Assembly: GCF_024713975.1 (NCBI RefSeq)
Contig: NC_091116.1
Span: forward strand, 10,446,986 to 10,510,985
DNA from: Paralichthys olivaceus
Lineage: Eukaryota > Chordata > Actinopteri > Pleuronectiformes > Paralichthyidae
Length of the DNA: 64,000 nucleotides
Direction of reading: 5' to 3'
A model generated the notes under the pieces. The model was not told where the DNA came from. It saw only the letters and a list, made by a program, of their open reading frames with translations, and did no database searches. Each line of letters opens with the position of its first letter. Positions within the stretch are counted from its first letter, which is position 1. Of the stretch, positions 25,586-36,470 are shown in pieces. The position numbers and the translations under genes were made by a program.

Positions 25586-28500
25586 CTTCTCCACATCCTT
25601 TCTCTTTCCCCCCTGACACCTTTCAGCTCTAGACATGATCAGAGATGCAGTGGAGAGGAAAAACCCACGAAACTTCCATCACCCTGCATCCTACATTTTG
25701 AAAAACCTTTAAAAAAAGATATTTTCAGGACAAATTAAATGGTTTTAGATGACGCTGTTCTGTTAACTGTACTTATAAATTATATAATGTCTTTCAGGAT
25801 AATGCAACTGTTTTATGCACTGAATAAATTATTGGAAATATTAGCGGAGGGCAGGAATAGGTAGTTACATTAAATATGACCTTGTTCTTAATGTTGCTGT
25901 TGGAGTGTTTATTGAATATTTACCACTTCCCGCCGGCAATACTCCACTGTTCGTTCTCGCTTCCAGAGGACGTCAACATCACAGCTGTGATCGCGGCCGT
26001 GGTGGTGGTCTTCCTGTTGGTCGTGGTCTGCAGTGGCGGGGGGCTCCTACTGCACCGCAACGGTTTCTTCAGCCGTAAGTTTGTCTCTTTCGTTCAGGTT
26101 ATTTTTGTCTAATCTCTTAACCACTTCCAGCGTGAACTGTGCATTGGATTTATAAAGATAATGTCTTTGTTCTCTCCCCCAAAAAAGAAGTGACTTTCCC
26201 TGTCTTTTCTTTTTCTTCCACGCTCCTCCTGACTCATCCATCAGCAGGACACAGAGGAAGGTAAGAGCTCCATGATTGCATTAACATTGATGTGAACACA
26301 CACAGGCTAATACCCCACATGCAGAGGAGGAGGGAGAGGAGGGAGAGGAGGGAGAGGAGGGAGAGGAGGAAGGATGGGTTGTTATTGCACTTAGACTGCG
26401 TGTCTGTGTGCTGACTCAGGACTGTATAGAGTGACAGCTGTGGCTGTGTGTGTGTATGTGTGTGTGTCTGTGTGTGTGCGCCTGTGTTTTTACTCGTCCT
26501 GTGAATGGCAGTAACAGATGTAAAAGTCATGGGAAAAGGTTGGGTTTTTTTTTTTTTTATATTCCAGGCGGATGAAACTCAGATGTAACCGGAGACATGA
26601 TCAAAAACAAAATGTAGACAATTACAGGAGGAGAAATAATCCGTGCAACATAATTATAGAATAATTAGCGGATGTTAATCAGCAAGGAGGAAAATATTTG
26701 CTGCAGAAAGAATCGCAGGCAATTAAACTGATTGGGAGGCTAATGTGAAATGGATTATTTAGATATTGAAGTGATTGAAGAATGAGATGGCAGCATTAAA
26801 GGGGGCTGTTAGTGCAGTGCATTTATATGCAATAACAGCCCCTGTCCTGCAAACAGACCACAGTGGGCGTAACAACGTTTTGATGCTTGACTGGCCGCTG
26901 AGCCAGAAACCACTGAGACATAAATGCATGTCCTTGTGTGACTGGCCTAACTCGCTTGACTTTATGTTATTTGATTACTGGCTTGTTACCGCGCAGCGTT
27001 GGATGGAGAGTCAGTGCAGAGCTCTCATTGAAGCTGATGCGAAAGCTCTTTTGTCTAGGTTAAAGTCTGATGCTTATCCCACTGAGCTAACTGGAGCTGT
27101 CAGTGTCAACTTTCTATTTATAGAACTGGCTCCTTCACAAAGACTCAAAGACAATGTGACATGATTTCTGATGCACCAATTGCAGGCACAAGTTAACAAA
27201 GTATGAATCTGGGATGTAGCTCTGGGTTTTAGTGACAAATGGTCCAGAGGACGTGGTTTGACAGATAATTGTTATATCATGCTGGAGACGGACCATAGTC
27301 GGTCTCAAATTGTCATTTTAGATCTCGTTATAATGCTGATGGTGTTTTATAGAGATAGTGGAACAAAACACAATTCCTTTCACTATTTACAATAGTTCCA
27401 AATGGTTAATATTTCAAAGAAGACACTGATGAGAGTGTTTTCTATAATACAGATTCTTGAATGTATTATAGAGATCTTTAAGGGACCCAAACTGGAGCCT
27501 TGGGGGAAAAAAATGCCCTGAAATCCTCAATGTGTAGGTGTCAAATGTCACTGACAGCTGCAGTAAAATCTTAAAGTTGCACACGACTCGGACATTTAAT
27601 ATTTGGGTGCTGGATTGCTGCATGTGTTGGCTCACCACTTGACCTGCTCACTGTAGAATTTAGTTCGGCTCTGCTAAATTATGACTGGCTGCATGTCTGT
27701 ACAACTTTGCCGGTAGTATATGAAATATGAAATCATTCATGAAGGTATGCTTGAATCTGTGATTCCTGTTTCGTGTATTCGAGGGATTGTTTGCAGGTTT
27801 ATGGTTTTTTTAGGCCTCTGCCAGAAAACAGCACTTGACAGGTTTTATTCATTGAGATCTGTGTCTTCAAGCCTAATTTTACGTGCTGCAAGGACTAAAA
27901 ACTGTGCATATAGAGACATTTCACAGTTATACTGCTTCATATGCCTGCAGCTTGTAGAATCAAACTTGATGCAAAAAAGTGTGAAGCAGAGTTTGCAGAG
28001 TCCTTGAAATTTACACTCAAACAAATTACACTTACATGAAGTGACGTGAAAATACAAAACAGAAATTACAGAAACAAATCATATGTGCAAAGATTACAGC
28101 GACGAACCTATATGTTTACGCACACCTTTTTATGAATGATTTAAGCTTCCATACCACTTCATAAAAGCATGGTGTGCAGTGAGAGTCCGAATCGACACCC
28201 TGTTGTTGACCCTTCTTAAAGCCGACACGCTGGCCCCTACAGGTCCTTTTGGATCTCCCAGTGTCATGGTGCTGCCCACATCAGCAGCCAAACCCTGCAC
28301 AGAACAGAGGACATGTGAGTGTGACGCACAGACAAGCCAACAGATCTTAAATGCAGGTTAATGCCTAGTTGTCAATACTTACTTTACTATGATTTTTATA
28401 TGTGGTTTTGGTATCCATAAGTATCCATAGTACGGCATCCGAAAACTAATAAAAACATTATAGTATAATTTTTTGTGATGTTTTCGACCCATTTTCCTCC

Positions 28501-28985
28501 ATACACAGTATTATATTAAAAGTAACATGTGAAACGCTGCTGTCTCCAGTTTAACACTGTCCTGCTCAGTCTGAATTTTCTTTTTACTCAATGGGAGGCT
28601 TGCTGTGTATGATGTGCATTATTTATGCAGGGAAAGATATGACTCAGGATACAGCTGTCCGCCTCGGGTTTCTCCTCTTCTCTGCAACTGTGTCAAACTG
28701 TCCGATGTGCTTACCATGCCTTTGTCTTTCAGGTCCAATGTCAACTACATCCCTCCGCCCCAAGAAGTGAGTGTTTCCTTTTTCCTTTCTTCTCTTCCTC
28801 CCTGCATTTCCTCCTCATGTTGAGTGGAGGCATTGGGGGGGGGTTCACACTTTACCGAATGAATGTTGCTGTTTTTGATTTAAACCACATCACTGTCACT
28901 CTGCAAGAAAACATTTTTTAACCTTTATTTTTTCTGTGTCACGCAGCCCCAGGATTTTAAACACACTCAGTCGTTCATGCTCTGA
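19196..28985 (+). CDS. jam2: Junctional adhesion molecule 2 / JAM-B (10 exons, 286-287 aa)
   Basis: Type I Ig-superfamily adhesion protein of cell junctions; in zebrafish Jamb pairs with Jamc in myoblast fusion. Exons: 19196-19244, 23778-23843, 24012-24122, 24812-24961, 25050-25237, 25412-25514, 25967-26074, 26245 (or 26248)-26260, 28733-28766, 28947-28985. The frame is continuous (864 nt with the longer exon 8). Signal peptide ~1-17. V-type Ig: Cys44 in LSCMF, RIEW at 55-58 (JAM cis-dimer motif R-V/I/L-E), DAGDYRCEIS. C2-type Ig: PSCEIP, RLRCRD, DTGRYSCLAS, KMCEGK. Glycosylation sites NVT, NAT and NIT. Membrane segment ~228-251. The short tail ends YIPPPQEPQDFKHTQSFML, a PDZ ligand where human JAM2 ends FKHTKSFII. 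Exon 8 is a 13- or 16-nt micro-exon. Human JAM2 is 298 aa. Whether this is the jam2a or jam2b copy is not resolved. Confidence 0.95.
19245..23777 (+). other. jam2 intron 1 (4.5 kb)
   Basis: Long first intron, typical for the family. It contains short CA/GT runs at 20055-20074, 20262-20284 and 20348-20365, and a G homopolymer at 22482-22495. No other gene or named repeat recognised. Confidence 0.8.
24600..24668 (+). repeat. Fish L2/SINE-type 3' tail
   Basis: In jam2 intron 3. The sequence AAGCCCTTTGAGGCATATTG, then ACAAATAAAATTTGATTGATTGATTG-like units, matches the common 3' end of teleost L2-mobilised SINEs. The upstream body of the element is not clear. Confidence 0.65.
25515..25583. repeat. 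(GT)n starting at the jam2 exon 6 donor
   Basis: The exon 6 donor (ATAG then GTGTGTG) is the first unit of an almost continuous GT/ACGT repeat of about 69 bp. Confidence 0.92.
26261..28732 (+). other. jam2 intron 8
   Basis: 2.5 kb between the micro-exon and exon 9. It holds the purine minisatellite and a GT-rich patch at 26442-26480; otherwise nothing recognised. Confidence 0.75.
26324..26372. repeat. GGAGAGGAG short minisatellite
   Basis: Four or five copies of a ~10-bp purine unit (GGAGAGGAGG), in jam2 intron 8. Confidence 0.88.
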
Positions 28986-29895
28986 GAAGCTGGCCTTTCT
29001 TTGAGGAGACGTCACCCTCGTGATAATGGTGCCAACACTGGATTCTCTGATTTTGTTTTTTCTTTCTCTGGACCCTGAATGAGCTCTTGATCTTCCACCA
29101 CATGCTGATTTCAATCTTCCTTCCTCTACCGCTCCCTTTCGGACAAGTTTACGAAAAGCAATACTGCAAGGCTTCTTACTCTCCTGCTTTGCTGTGTGGC
29201 TGGACTCTTGTCATTGATGTCTTGTGCTCTCATGGGATTAAGTAGTTTCATGGCACTCTGCTCCCCCCTGGTGGTCAGATCCAGGGACTAGTGGAGACTT
29301 AAACTCACTTTTTCTTCCCTCTGCAGGCCACTTATTTACGTCTGTTTTGTTTTACCAAAGACTGACAGTTAAATCTAAAAGGACATTTAACATCTTTGTG
29401 TGAAAAAGTGAATCATCACATGGGGATTTCTCGTTAAAGCCATAGGGAATGAGCAATTCAGTCGACTCCAACATTAATGCAGTTTACCTCAGCCAGTATT
29501 GTCTTCTGTAATACTTCCCAGGGGCCACAGTGCCACAAAAGACCCTTGTGGTCTTGTAAGAATACAAACAGACAAAGCCAGTCCGGAAGAACAGGAAGCC
29601 GCTCCAGCCAATTCTAATGAGACCAACCCCATTCCATCCTAATGTGCCTGCATGGTCTTTTTATACATATATATATATATATATAAATATATATATACCT
29701 TGTGCCTTTTAATTTGTCTGTCATGTATCTATGAAACACAGCTTTTGTAAAGAATTTGCCTTATTTTTTTCTGTCTTTATATTTTTGTGCCACTGTTTAT
29801 CAAAAATTGAGTGTCTGTTTTTAGACAGTGTGTGAATGGATTGTTCAGAGTTTTATTTGAATGGTGTATCAGTAATAAAGTTTTTTCTATTCAAA
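28986..29895 (+). other. jam2 3' UTR
   Basis: From the TGA stop to AATAAA at 29874-29879. Includes a TATA/ATAT run at 29665-29696. Confidence 0.75.
29874..29879 (+). terminator. Poly(A) signal of jam2
   Basis: AATAAA followed by a T-rich stretch, about 890 bp after the jam2 stop. Confidence 0.75.
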
Positions 29896-30092
29896 ACCAC
29901 ACTGCTTGTTGTCTTTAGTTAGTAGTTAGTAGTTAGCAGTAGAAAATTAGACCAGATCAAGATCATACCCATATGACAAAGAAATGAAACTTTGTTTGCC
30001 AAATGATACTTCACTAAATTTACACAGAATGGTAACTTGCATGAAGATAAAGAAAAATAAGTTCACTTCATCTAACACTTCAACATCTTGAC

Positions 30093-30468
30093 TTAAAGGT
30101 CCAGTGTGTAAGATTTAGGTGAAAGGGATCTATTGGCAGAAATCTAATGTAGAATAATCCTCATGATGTTTTCACTAGTGCGTTTCATTCAAATTGTATG
30201 AATTGTAGTTTTTTTTACCCTAGAAAAGACCCTTTATATTTAAATCCTTAAATATTTACATCAAGGGGGTCCTCTCTATAGAGGTGGCCATCTTTTTTAC
30301 ATTAGTCCAGACTGGACAAACTAAACACTTTTTGAGTTTTTATGACAACTGAAGTCTACCACAGGTTCTTTGTCATAGTTGGAAGGGGAGGGTGAGGTGA
30401 GGGGTGTATAGCTGCAACATGCAGTTTCAACTCTAGATATTACTAAATTCTACACACTGTACCTTTAA
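30093..30468 (+). mobile_element. TTAA-flanked MITE, copy 1 (complete)
   Basis: A 368-bp element (30097-30464) with terminal inverted repeats AGGTCCAGTGTGTA / TACACACTGTACCT, flanked on both sides by TTAA (30093-30096 and 30465-30468). TTAA duplications are the mark of piggyBac-type transposition. No coding capacity, so a non-autonomous MITE. Related copies occur at 33347, 34029, 41198 and 61233. Confidence 0.8.
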
Positions 30469-30975
30469 AACATTTCTTTTTCAAAATAAAAGAGTGGTTG
30501 TGCTTGTCTAAAGTGCATTTTACTTAAATGAATGATGATCACAGAATTCAAAATTGTATGTTTTATTTTTGGAATGTCTTTTGTCTTGTTGTGGTGAATT
30601 TTGTTGTGTATTAAATGATTAGCAAGGACTTGAGGGGACCACATGAAAATCACTGGGGTTTTCAGTAACATCTCTGACATCTAGTGGTGAATAGTAAGTA
30701 CTTCCACTTGTTTTTGGCTACAGGTAAAATGCTGCTATACAACCTGAGCCATATGCTCAAATATGGAAGAATTTAAAGTTAATTATGATATATATGCATA
30801 TTTATGTATAAACAACAAACACTGGATGAGTTTGACACCAAAGAATATCAAAAACTGGTTAATTCTAAGCATTTTTTTAATATATCATCAACATGAGGAA
30901 CTATGAAAAAAAAAAGGAAAGTTTTACAAGTTGATAAGAGATTTTGTGGTTATCTTGGTTTGCTGTTGTCACCCT

Positions 30976-31320
30976 GTAAGAAGGCTGACTGGCAGTTCTG
31001 AGGACATGTGTTTGAATCTTGAAAGAGTCATTTAGTTTAGACGTATGTGACCCAATGCAAACAGTCAAAGATACTAGAAATATTCTCCAAGTGTCTGAGG
31101 AAGTAGCCCACTCTGTAAGGACAGTCCCTGGCACTTTTAAGGACATGTGTTTGAATCTTGAAAGAGTCACTTAGTTTTGATGTAAGTTACCCAATGCAAA
31201 CAATCCAAGATACTAGAAGTACTGTTAGAGTGTCTGAGCAAGTAGCCTACTCCGTAAGGAGACTGCCTCGCAGTTCTAAGGACATAGGTTCAAACCAGAA
31301 TGGTCCTTGGTTCAAATCCA
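30976..31320 (+). repeat. ~139-bp tandem repeat with tRNA-like parts
   Basis: Units begin near 30976, 31115 and 31254. Shared blocks include GTAAG-GACTG-GCAGTTCT-AAGGACAT, TGAATCTTGAAAGAGTCA-TTAGTTT, ACCCAATGCAAACA and TACTAGAA. The GTAGCC-ACTC-GTAAGGA and GGTTCAAACC parts resemble A and B boxes, which suggests a tRNA-derived SINE head. A dispersed piece recurs at 43814-43892. Confidence 0.7.
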
Positions 31321-31688
31321 TTCTGAAGCAATTTTGTATTCACAACATGTCACAAATGAAAAAGACAAATAGAATATCTGTTAGAAGAAATGAGGTAGAT
31401 CGTGTATTGTGTGTGTGTGTGCAGGGGTCTCTCTCTCTCTCCCTTGCTCTCTCCTCCCTTTGTCCTGCAGGTGAGAAGTGGAAGATTGGCTGCCAGCTCC
31501 AGAAGATCTGTGGATGGCTCACACTTCAGCCAAGTAGCCAATCAGAGACAGAGGGCACCATTTTAAAAGCCTCTCTTTTGCTTTGTTCTCCCTCTGTTGC
31601 TTTCTATCAAGCAAGGTTTGTGGTGGGGAGGTTGAACTGAGATAAGGCTGGGGTATCCTATACATTCTCACACATAGGAAGAAATTGT

Positions 31689-32013
31689 TATGTACACTAG
31701 GTTATGGGTTGTTGCCACTGATGTACTTTTATTAGCTTCAGACATGTTTTAGATAAGATAGTCAGGCCTTTTGTGTTATTTTACTTTCTTACAGATAGAG
31801 TTGAGCTAGGCCCTATTTTGTTGTCCTTTGTTTATTTTGTTTGGCACAACCCCCACATTTCTTCCTTCCCCCACATGATTCAAACCTACCTTTGTTATCT
31901 ACCATCAGTTAAATTGTAAATAAACCTTTTTTCTTTGACTGCCTCACGTCCACCCTGAGTTCTTTCTTTGTTAAGTGTCAGTGTTATTGTTTCTGCAAAC
32001 ACGGAAACGTAAC
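31689..32013 (+). mobile_element. Possible solo LTR or LTR fragment
   Basis: Starts TGTTATG and ends CGTAACA (5-bp inverted ends TGTTA/TAACA), with AATAAA at 31918 in the 3' part as expected for an LTR. No convincing target-site duplication is seen and no internal coding region is present. Upstream, 31530-31570 has a CCAATCAGAG box and a TTTTAAAAG box, so the true left end could lie further left. Confidence 0.35.
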
Positions 32014-32285
32014 AATCCCCAATAGAGACGTGGAGACACTGTTGAACTTGGCACTTGAAGGTTGTCAGTTCAAATCTGACCACAGCTGATTTAGCTTTTC
32101 TCCATCATCCTTTAGATTTTATGTTGAAAGGCAGAGGACTGTACTAAAAGTCTAGTGTGGTTTTAATTTGATTTATAAAAACATCTCCCAACTAAGAAAT
32201 CAGTCATTCAAACTTTAGCAATAGAATTACTAATAAAAACATACAAACTCCACCCCGGGAGTCGGCCTGACTTGGTATATTCCAG

Positions 32286-32388
32286 GTCTCCCCCTTCCTT
32301 CTCCATAGATTCCATTGGACTCCACCACTTCCTGTTTGCCAGTCGGTACTTCCGCATGGACCCGGAGTCCATAGATGTTCTTCACGAG
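32286..32388 (+). other. Exon-like block A (unidentified)
   Basis: Bounded by acceptor TTCCAG (or CTCCATAG, start 32309) and donor GAG/GTGAAT. One frame is open and reads IDSIGLHHFLFASRYF then RMDPESIDVLHE. It can be joined in frame to the block at 34787. I do not recognise the protein; it may be a decayed gene exon or a repeat. Confidence 0.35.
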
Positions 32389-33346
32389 GTGAATTCTGTT
32401 TCAAATATCAATAGTTATACACAGTTATTCGATCTGTGTGTGTTTGACGTGTCGCTGCAGATTTCTCATTGTTCACTCGTGTTTTAGAGCAAAACTCGTC
32501 TCATTAGTTTCTCGTGTCAATGCTAAGCTAGCACCACAAGCTAACCACACCTGGCACCAGTTGCTCAGTGATGGGAAGTAAAAGAGAGAAACTTGTGTTT
32601 GGAGCAGAAAGAAGCTGTTTCTAAACGTTTCACCTTTTAAACACGAACCAAGAAAAGTCACCTCGTTTGTTCGGAGCTGAATATGCTTGAAGTTTGGAAA
32701 CGGAGGATTTCAACTGAAAAGAAATAATGTGACTTTTATTCTGATCATCAACTGATGTGAATAGTTTTTCATCTTGATTTTCATACGTTTGTACATTTAT
32801 TTCTAAAATTTGATATCAACTAACTTGAAAAGTTTCAGACATGTGACTGAACAACTTGACATTGTCTAAAGAATTCAATGTGTTCATGACAGATTGATTC
32901 TATCAAAGAAGTTTAGTTATTCACAATTTCTCTACATTCAAATAATAATACTATTTTGTATTTTTGGCTTCTCTAAGAAAAGTATGAACATTTTACTGTA
33001 ATGACAATAAATTCCAAATAAAATCCGGTGGCTTTATTTAATATTTGAAATGTTTCAGATAATCCATTTGATTCAAATCACATTAGTTTTAAAGCTGCTG
33101 GAAAAAGTAAAGTGACCTTTATGACTAAGTTTTATAAATATTGATAAAAATGACTGAGTCATCTGTAGGCTGCTACACTTTCCACCTCAGGTTGTACAAC
33201 CGAAGTGAAACTAAATATATTATTATATTTAAAAATATGTGTGTGAAGTAGAAAGCAAGAGCAGGACCTCTGTTATATATACAGATATATAAAATATATA
33301 CAAATATATAAACAAACACACATATATATTTTGCTAGTGATGACAA

Positions 33347-33622
33347 TTAAAAGTTCAGTGTGTAAGATTTAGGTGAAAGGACCAATTGATATTTAATATG
33401 AATTGATCTTTGTGATGTTTTCCCTGTGTTTCTTCTTGTACAAATTGTTGTTTTCTTTACCTTAGAATGGATCGTTTCTATTTAAATACTTTGTATCTCT
33501 TTATATTATTATACGAGTTTCCATGACAACTGAAGCTACCACAGGTTCTCTCTGTTTGGAAGGAGAGGCTGCAACATGCAGCTTCACCACCAGATGTCAC
33601 TTAAGTCTACACATTGTATCAG
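33347..33622 (+). mobile_element. TTAA MITE, copy 2 (degenerate)
   Basis: Starts TTAA-AAGTTCAGTGTGTAAGATTTAGG and ends near TACACATTGTATC. It has internal deletions compared with copy 1. Confidence 0.65.
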
Positions 33623-34028
33623 TAGTGTTGTATCACCCAGCCCTACCAAACCCCAAATATATATATATGGTATATATATCTCTCTCCAGCTGTCTGCGTC
33701 ACGCTGAAGGCCTCTCACAGCAGCACAAAGCGACGAGATAAACGATGATAGATCCCCAAAAGATGTGGCAAACTCTTGCTCCAAATGCACAAGATGGAAG
33801 CTTTTGTGTCCTGGGTATGTTGGTGTAAATTCTGGACAGAGGGAGGAATTCTCCAAGTCCAGGATTCCTGGATTCGGCCCTTTGATAGTTTTACTGTGCG
33901 TGTGTGGGCGATCAAGGTAACATCTCACAATAGGCCCGTTTAAAAGCGCAACTCACGATATGATGATGCTACTATTTTTTGATCCAATTTGTGGCAACCA
34001 CCTATTTACTTGTTTGTTATCTTCTCAC

Positions 34029-34393
34029 TTAAAGGTTCACTGTGTAAAATTTAGGTGAAAGGGATCTATTGGCAGAAATTGAATGTCACATAATCCTCAT
34101 GATGTTTTCACAAGTAAATTTCATCTAAATTATATGAATGTAGTTTTATGTACTGTTGAAAAGGCCATTAATATTTAAATACACCATATTTACATCGAGG
34201 GGGTGCTCTCTACGGAGGCTGCTTGTTTTTTACAGTAGTCCAGACCAGACAAACTAAACACCTTTTGAGGTAACTGAAGCTGCCACAGGTTCTTTTTCAT
34301 GATTTAGAAGGAGAGGGTGAGGTGAGAGGTGTTCAGCTGCAACATGCAACTTTAACAGTAGATATCACTAAATTCTACACTCTGTACCTTATA
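34029..34393 (+). mobile_element. TTAA MITE, copy 3
   Basis: Element 34033-34389 with the same ends as copy 1. The left flank is TTAA; the right flank has mutated to TTAT. It is nested inside duplication copy 1. Confidence 0.75.
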
Positions 34394-34786
34394 TATTTTA
34401 AAAAGGGGGAACTGTGACATCTCTATTATGAATAAAAGTAAAGTGAAAGTTCTTCACCTCTTGACTGCTACTAAATATATGTAAGTAATCAGTGTGGTAT
34501 TCTTAAAACACGTGTAATGTTTCATGCCATTGTACTAGTTAATGTCTTGAGTGTTAATTTGAAGACAACCTGGCAAAAAGGAAGTGATTCACTTTCTGTG
34601 AAGTCACAAAACAAACGACAGGAAGCTGAAGGTGTGAACAGTTGTTGATATGTGAGAATGAGTAGAGATGTGAATGAAATCAGAAATAATGTTAGTGTTG
34701 AAGGTCACCAAGTAAATTGACTCAACTGCTGCAGTACTTGTCATCGAAATTGATGTTTATTGCATTTGTTTTTCATTTTCTTACAG

Positions 34787-34879
34787 CGAGAGGCATTTGA
34801 CACGAGGCTCAGAAGCAGAGTCGATGCTACAGAGAAACAAGAGGTCACACTGGAGTACAACTTGCAACTCCCAACATGA
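34787..34879 (+). other. Terminal-exon-like block B1 (unidentified)
   Basis: Preceded by a good acceptor (TTTTCATTTTCTTACAG). It reads REAFDTRLRSRVDATEKQE then VTLEYNLQLPT and stop, and continues the frame of block A (GAG/CGA). A poly(A) signal AATAAA lies at 34977-34982. A paralogous block is at 41523. A second frame is also similar between copies (RHLTRGSE), so the coding frame is unsure. Confidence 0.35.
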
Positions 34880-35439
34880 CTTTTGTACTGCACCAGACTC
34901 ATCACACAGCTTTAGTTAGTCCATTAAGATCATATAGAGTTAATATACAGTGAAGTTAAAGATAAGATAAAGTTCAAATAAAGTCACTTTTCAGGTAAAG
35001 TAAAAAAAGGAATATGAATATAACAATATGGAAGGACTGCGACATGTCAGCTTGTTCCAGTTGTTGGTTATCACTTGTATAGATCTGTTCCAGAGTGGAG
35101 GTTCTTCTGTCACAAACTATCTCTGACAAGTGTCTGAATGAAAAGACAATGAAAATAACAGACGACTTCAAATGATTCAGATGAATTCAGATCATGTGGG
35201 ACATTAATGAGGGACATCAAAGTTTCGGTCTGTTTATTTCATGTAGTTAGTGTGGACATCATGATCTGTCGCAGGGCTGACATGGAGGGTCACTCAACCT
35301 TCAGCACTCTCACCTTTTGAGCCATGGGTACACCTGCTGCGCATGTTGCACCATGAGGGAGGCAGGAATGCTGGGGGGGGACCAACGCGCCTTTGGAAGA
35401 CCATGCAAATGTACACGTGGAGATTCCCGGGCTGGATTC

Positions 35440-35512
35440 AAGCCCATGAGACTGTGCAGCACCCTGAGACAACTGTTTGTTGTGATACTGTGCTATATAA
35501 AGACAATAATGT
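35440..35512 (+). repeat. SINE/L2-type 3' tail
   Basis: CAGCACCCTGAGACAACTG, TTGTTGTGATACTGTGCTA and TATAAAGACAATAATG match the common teleost tail CTTGAGATAACTTTTGTTGTG...GCTATATAAATAAA. The body likely begins upstream, around 35260. Confidence 0.65.
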
Positions 35513-35639
35513 TATCCCTCTGAGTCCAAATAGACTGTGTCCACATGAAGCCACTTTGTTTGTGTGTGGCCATGAATTGCATGAGGTAGCAATTTGTTTG
35601 GATCAAGTATTTTAGAGCATATAGGTGTTGAGCAGGTGT

Positions 35640-35875
35640 GTGGAATGAGCAGGAGGCGGGGCCAAGCAAGGCTGATTAGTGGAGGTGAATGGAAGAGGTG
35701 GAGTACAAAAGGTGTCAGTTCCTCCAGCGCTTTGTCGGGACCAGAAGGTAGGTTTCAGTGTGGAGGCTGCTGGGACTCAGCATGGCATTTTAACATTGTG
35801 TCGTTTGTTGTTGATGATGATAATAAATCCCATGGTCCTGCTGTTTTAAAGGCCTTCTGATCGTGATCTCTATCA
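35640..35875 (+). repeat. Repeat block with donor-like CAGAAG/GTAGGT, copy 1
   Basis: Shares CAGAAGGTAGGTTTC, AGTGTGGAG and CTGCTGGG with 36270-36470. A GC box (AGGCGGGGCC) lies upstream at 35650 and AATAAA follows at 35821. It may be a promoter/first-exon pair of an unknown transcript, or an LTR-like repeat. Confidence 0.4.
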
Positions 35876-36269
35876 GTGGCTGTGTATGTGTCTGCTCACC
35901 TTTGTTGGGTGTTTGTGTTGGTGAATGGCAGCAACTTTGTAGGTGGTGTAATCGTCACTCTTTTGGTTTGGTGGGTGTTGCACTCCACGTTTGTGTTGGT
36001 CACCTGTGTGAGTGTTGCGTGAAGGTAGCTTGAGTAACACCTGTTGTTTGATTTGTCCACCTCATGGTGGCAGCCATTTTGTGTGAAGTTGCAGTGACAT
36101 TCCCTTGTGGTACAACTTGTGTGTCTGCTGCTCACTTTGAATCCAGCAGCAGTAATTAGTTGGCAAATGCATTGCAATGAATGAATTGACCTTAGTTGTT
36201 AGTTAGTGAAATGTGATGTAAGTGTTGAATCATTATTTTAAGGGTGGGGGTGTTTCCTGTAGTGTCCCT

Positions 36270-36470
36270 GTTTGTCTCTTGTCTCTCCTCTAGCTCCACT
36301 GTGATTAACTGATCAGTCATCAATGAGGTGCATCTGGCTGGTGGACTGAGGTTCTTGGAAACTCCTGTGTTAGCATCAGAAGGTAGGTTTCCAGTGTGGA
36401 GACTGCTGGGCCTCATACATTGTATTGTTCTCATCATGATTTGTATCAATGGTGTGATTTTACATGTTGT
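36270..36470 (+). repeat. Repeat block with donor-like CAGAAG/GTAGGT, copy 2
   Basis: Paralogous to 35640-35875 around the donor-like site (exon side ends 36382). Upstream it carries GATTAACTGATCAGTCATC and AGGTGCATCTGGCTGGTGG, a style common in dispersed fish repeats. Confidence 0.4.

Larger units (their letters stand above)
33061..35120 (+). repeat. Segmental duplication, copy 1
   Basis: Paralogous to 40586-41880. Matching landmarks: AATCCATTTGATTCAAATCAC, a TATATA-rich tract, TTGCTAGTGATGRC, a MITE fragment, a terminal-exon-like block, the CAAATAAAG signal and a TTCCAGAGTGGAGGT block. Copy 1 carries ~1.1 kb absent from copy 2 (33.56-34.64 kb, including a MITE). Copy 2 carries a solo LTR absent here. 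Confidence 0.8.
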
